In this document: piece after piece, positions 6,851 through 7,185 of the stretch
Layout: each line of letters opens with the position of its first letter
Position numbering within the stretch: position 1 is the stretch's first letter
Assembly: GCA_028864955.1 (NCBI GenBank)
Contig: JAGWLE010000032.1
Coordinates: 1 to 7,185 of the forward strand
DNA: 7,185 nt
Source of the DNA: Patescibacteria group bacterium
GTDB taxonomy: Bacteria > Patescibacteriota > Minisyncoccia > Phycocordibacterales > PALSA-1337
Direction of reading: 5' to 3'
Made by a program: the position numbers and the translations under genes
The notes under the pieces: generated by a model
Seen by the model: the letters and a program-made list of their open reading frames with translations, nothing else
Told to the model about the DNA's origin: nothing
Databases searched by the model: none

Positions 6851-6923
6851 TGTTCGGGGGTTGCCAAAAATTTCAGCGTTCTCATTTAGACGCGCATATT
6901 TAAAGGCAAAGAAGCACAGGAAA

Positions 6924-6954
6924 ACCCGGAATATACGGGTCTCTCTGATTTTTT
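6924..6954 (+). terminator. Weak rho-independent terminator after the surface-protein gene
   Basis: A 5-bp stem (acccg at 6924-6928, cgggt at 6936-6940) with a 7-base loop is followed, after 8 bases, by six T at 6949-6954. It lies 74 bases past the TGA stop. The short stem and the gap before the T run make it weaker than the two minus-strand terminators. Confidence 0.45.
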
Positions 6955-6990
6955 ATGCATGCTCCGGCCGATGAACAAAAGAGACTCCGG

Positions 6991-7017
6991 TTGGAACCTC
7001 TAAGCCATAGACATAAT
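6991..7017 (+). promoter_or_regulatory. Possible promoter for the structured region at the window end
   Basis: TTGGAA (6991-6996, 4 of 6 consensus) and CATAAT (7012-7017, 5 of 6) are 15 bases apart, slightly short. A start about 7 bases downstream would fall at about 7024, exactly where the first strong stem of the structured region begins. That coincidence is the main support. Confidence 0.25.
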
Positions 7018-7023
7018 AGTTAT

Positions 7024-7185
7024 CACGACCTTGCCCACTTTCCCTGTGGTTTGGAATGCTCGGTCGTGCGAGCCATTTGGACTACTTACCGAGAATGATC
7101 AATTCTCGATGGTCCTTTAAGCCAGGGTTCCTGCTCGAGAGGATGATCCTCGCCGAGTGCTCTGATAAGGGAAATATCAAAGCAC
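7024..7185 (+). ncRNA. Candidate structured RNA or structured leader, truncated by window end
   Basis: Inverted repeats follow one another with almost no gaps. (1) CACGACC 7024-7030 pairs with GGTCGTG 7062-7068; inside it CCAC 7035-7038 pairs with GTGG 7046-7049. (2) CGAGC 7069-7073 pairs with GCTCG 7133-7137, enclosing GGAC 7079-7082/GTCC 7112-7115 and CGAGAAT 7090-7096/ATTCTCG 7102-7108. (3) GAGGA 7139-7143 pairs with TCCTC 7147-7151. (4) 7157-7167 pairs with 7175-7185 at 10 of 11 positions around a 7-base loop. I checked by eye for RNase P RNA, tmRNA, SRP RNA, T-box and common riboswitch signatures and found none. The strand is assumed from the possible promoter; the dyads fold on either strand. 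It could also be the leader of a downstream gene. Confidence 0.35.

Larger units (their letters stand above)
6851..7023. other. Non-coding stretch downstream of the surface-protein gene
   Basis: No reading frame with gene-like features is seen. The base composition is more AT-rich than the preceding gene. It contains the weak terminator at 6924-6954 and a promoter-like pair at 6991-7017. AGAG (6980-6983) can also pair with CTCT (6998-7001) around GGTT/AACC. Nothing else is supported. Confidence 0.6.

Noticed and set aside
7024..7185. RNase P RNA, tmRNA, SRP RNA or T-box leader
   Set aside because: The conserved cores I would expect (for example the RNase P GAGGAAAGTCC block, the SRP GGAAG-type tetraloop, the T-box GGTGG element) are not present on either strand.

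Overview
The window reads as a piece of a Candidate Phyla Radiation (Patescibacteria, probably Parcubacteria-like) chromosome. The main reason is the C-terminal peptidoglycan-binding module of the largest protein, whose 'LQ.FLN..GY...SG.GSPGNET.YFGP.T..AV.KFQ' and 'ILTPAGLTQGTGYFGP' pattern I associate with secreted proteins of that group. Large surface proteins, a poorly characterised cytosolic protein and little operon structure fit this. Stop codons used are TAA, TAG and TGA, so this is the standard bacterial code and not the UGA-glycine code. The lineage is inferred from protein style only; no rRNA is present.

Layout, left to right. A hairpin at 3-37 ends the first minus-strand unit. The minus-strand gene at 57-1691 encodes a 544-residue single-pass membrane protein: a fibronectin-III-like N-terminus, a Pro/Ala linker, a Gln-rich helical stretch, one membrane helix and a Gly/His/Phe/Arg repeat tail. 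It has its own promoter (TTGACG-17-TATAAT). A strong terminator at about 1845-1875 separates it from the minus-strand gene at 1907-3313. That gene encodes a 468-residue probably cytosolic protein with faint resemblance to MYG1/DHH-type proteins, and its promoter has both consensus boxes intact (TTGACA-16-TATAAT). This promoter sits 10 bp beyond the 3' end of a minus-strand tRNA-Leu(UAG) at 3439-3520.

Transcription then diverges. The plus-strand gene at 3749-6850 encodes a 1033-residue exported surface protein with a LamG-like domain, a right-handed beta-helix, an InlB-like disulfide domain, an Ig-like domain, a poly-Gly hinge and a terminal peptidoglycan-binding domain. It looks like a wall-anchored glycan-binding or glycan-cleaving adhesin.

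The last 335 bases have no convincing gene. They hold a weak terminator and, from about 7024 to the window edge, a dense set of nested and adjacent inverted repeats that could be an undescribed structured RNA or the structured leader of a gene outside the window. I see no mobile element, CRISPR array or obvious defence system. The three proteins do not form an evident pathway; the two surface-type proteins at the ends share only a likely cell-envelope location.
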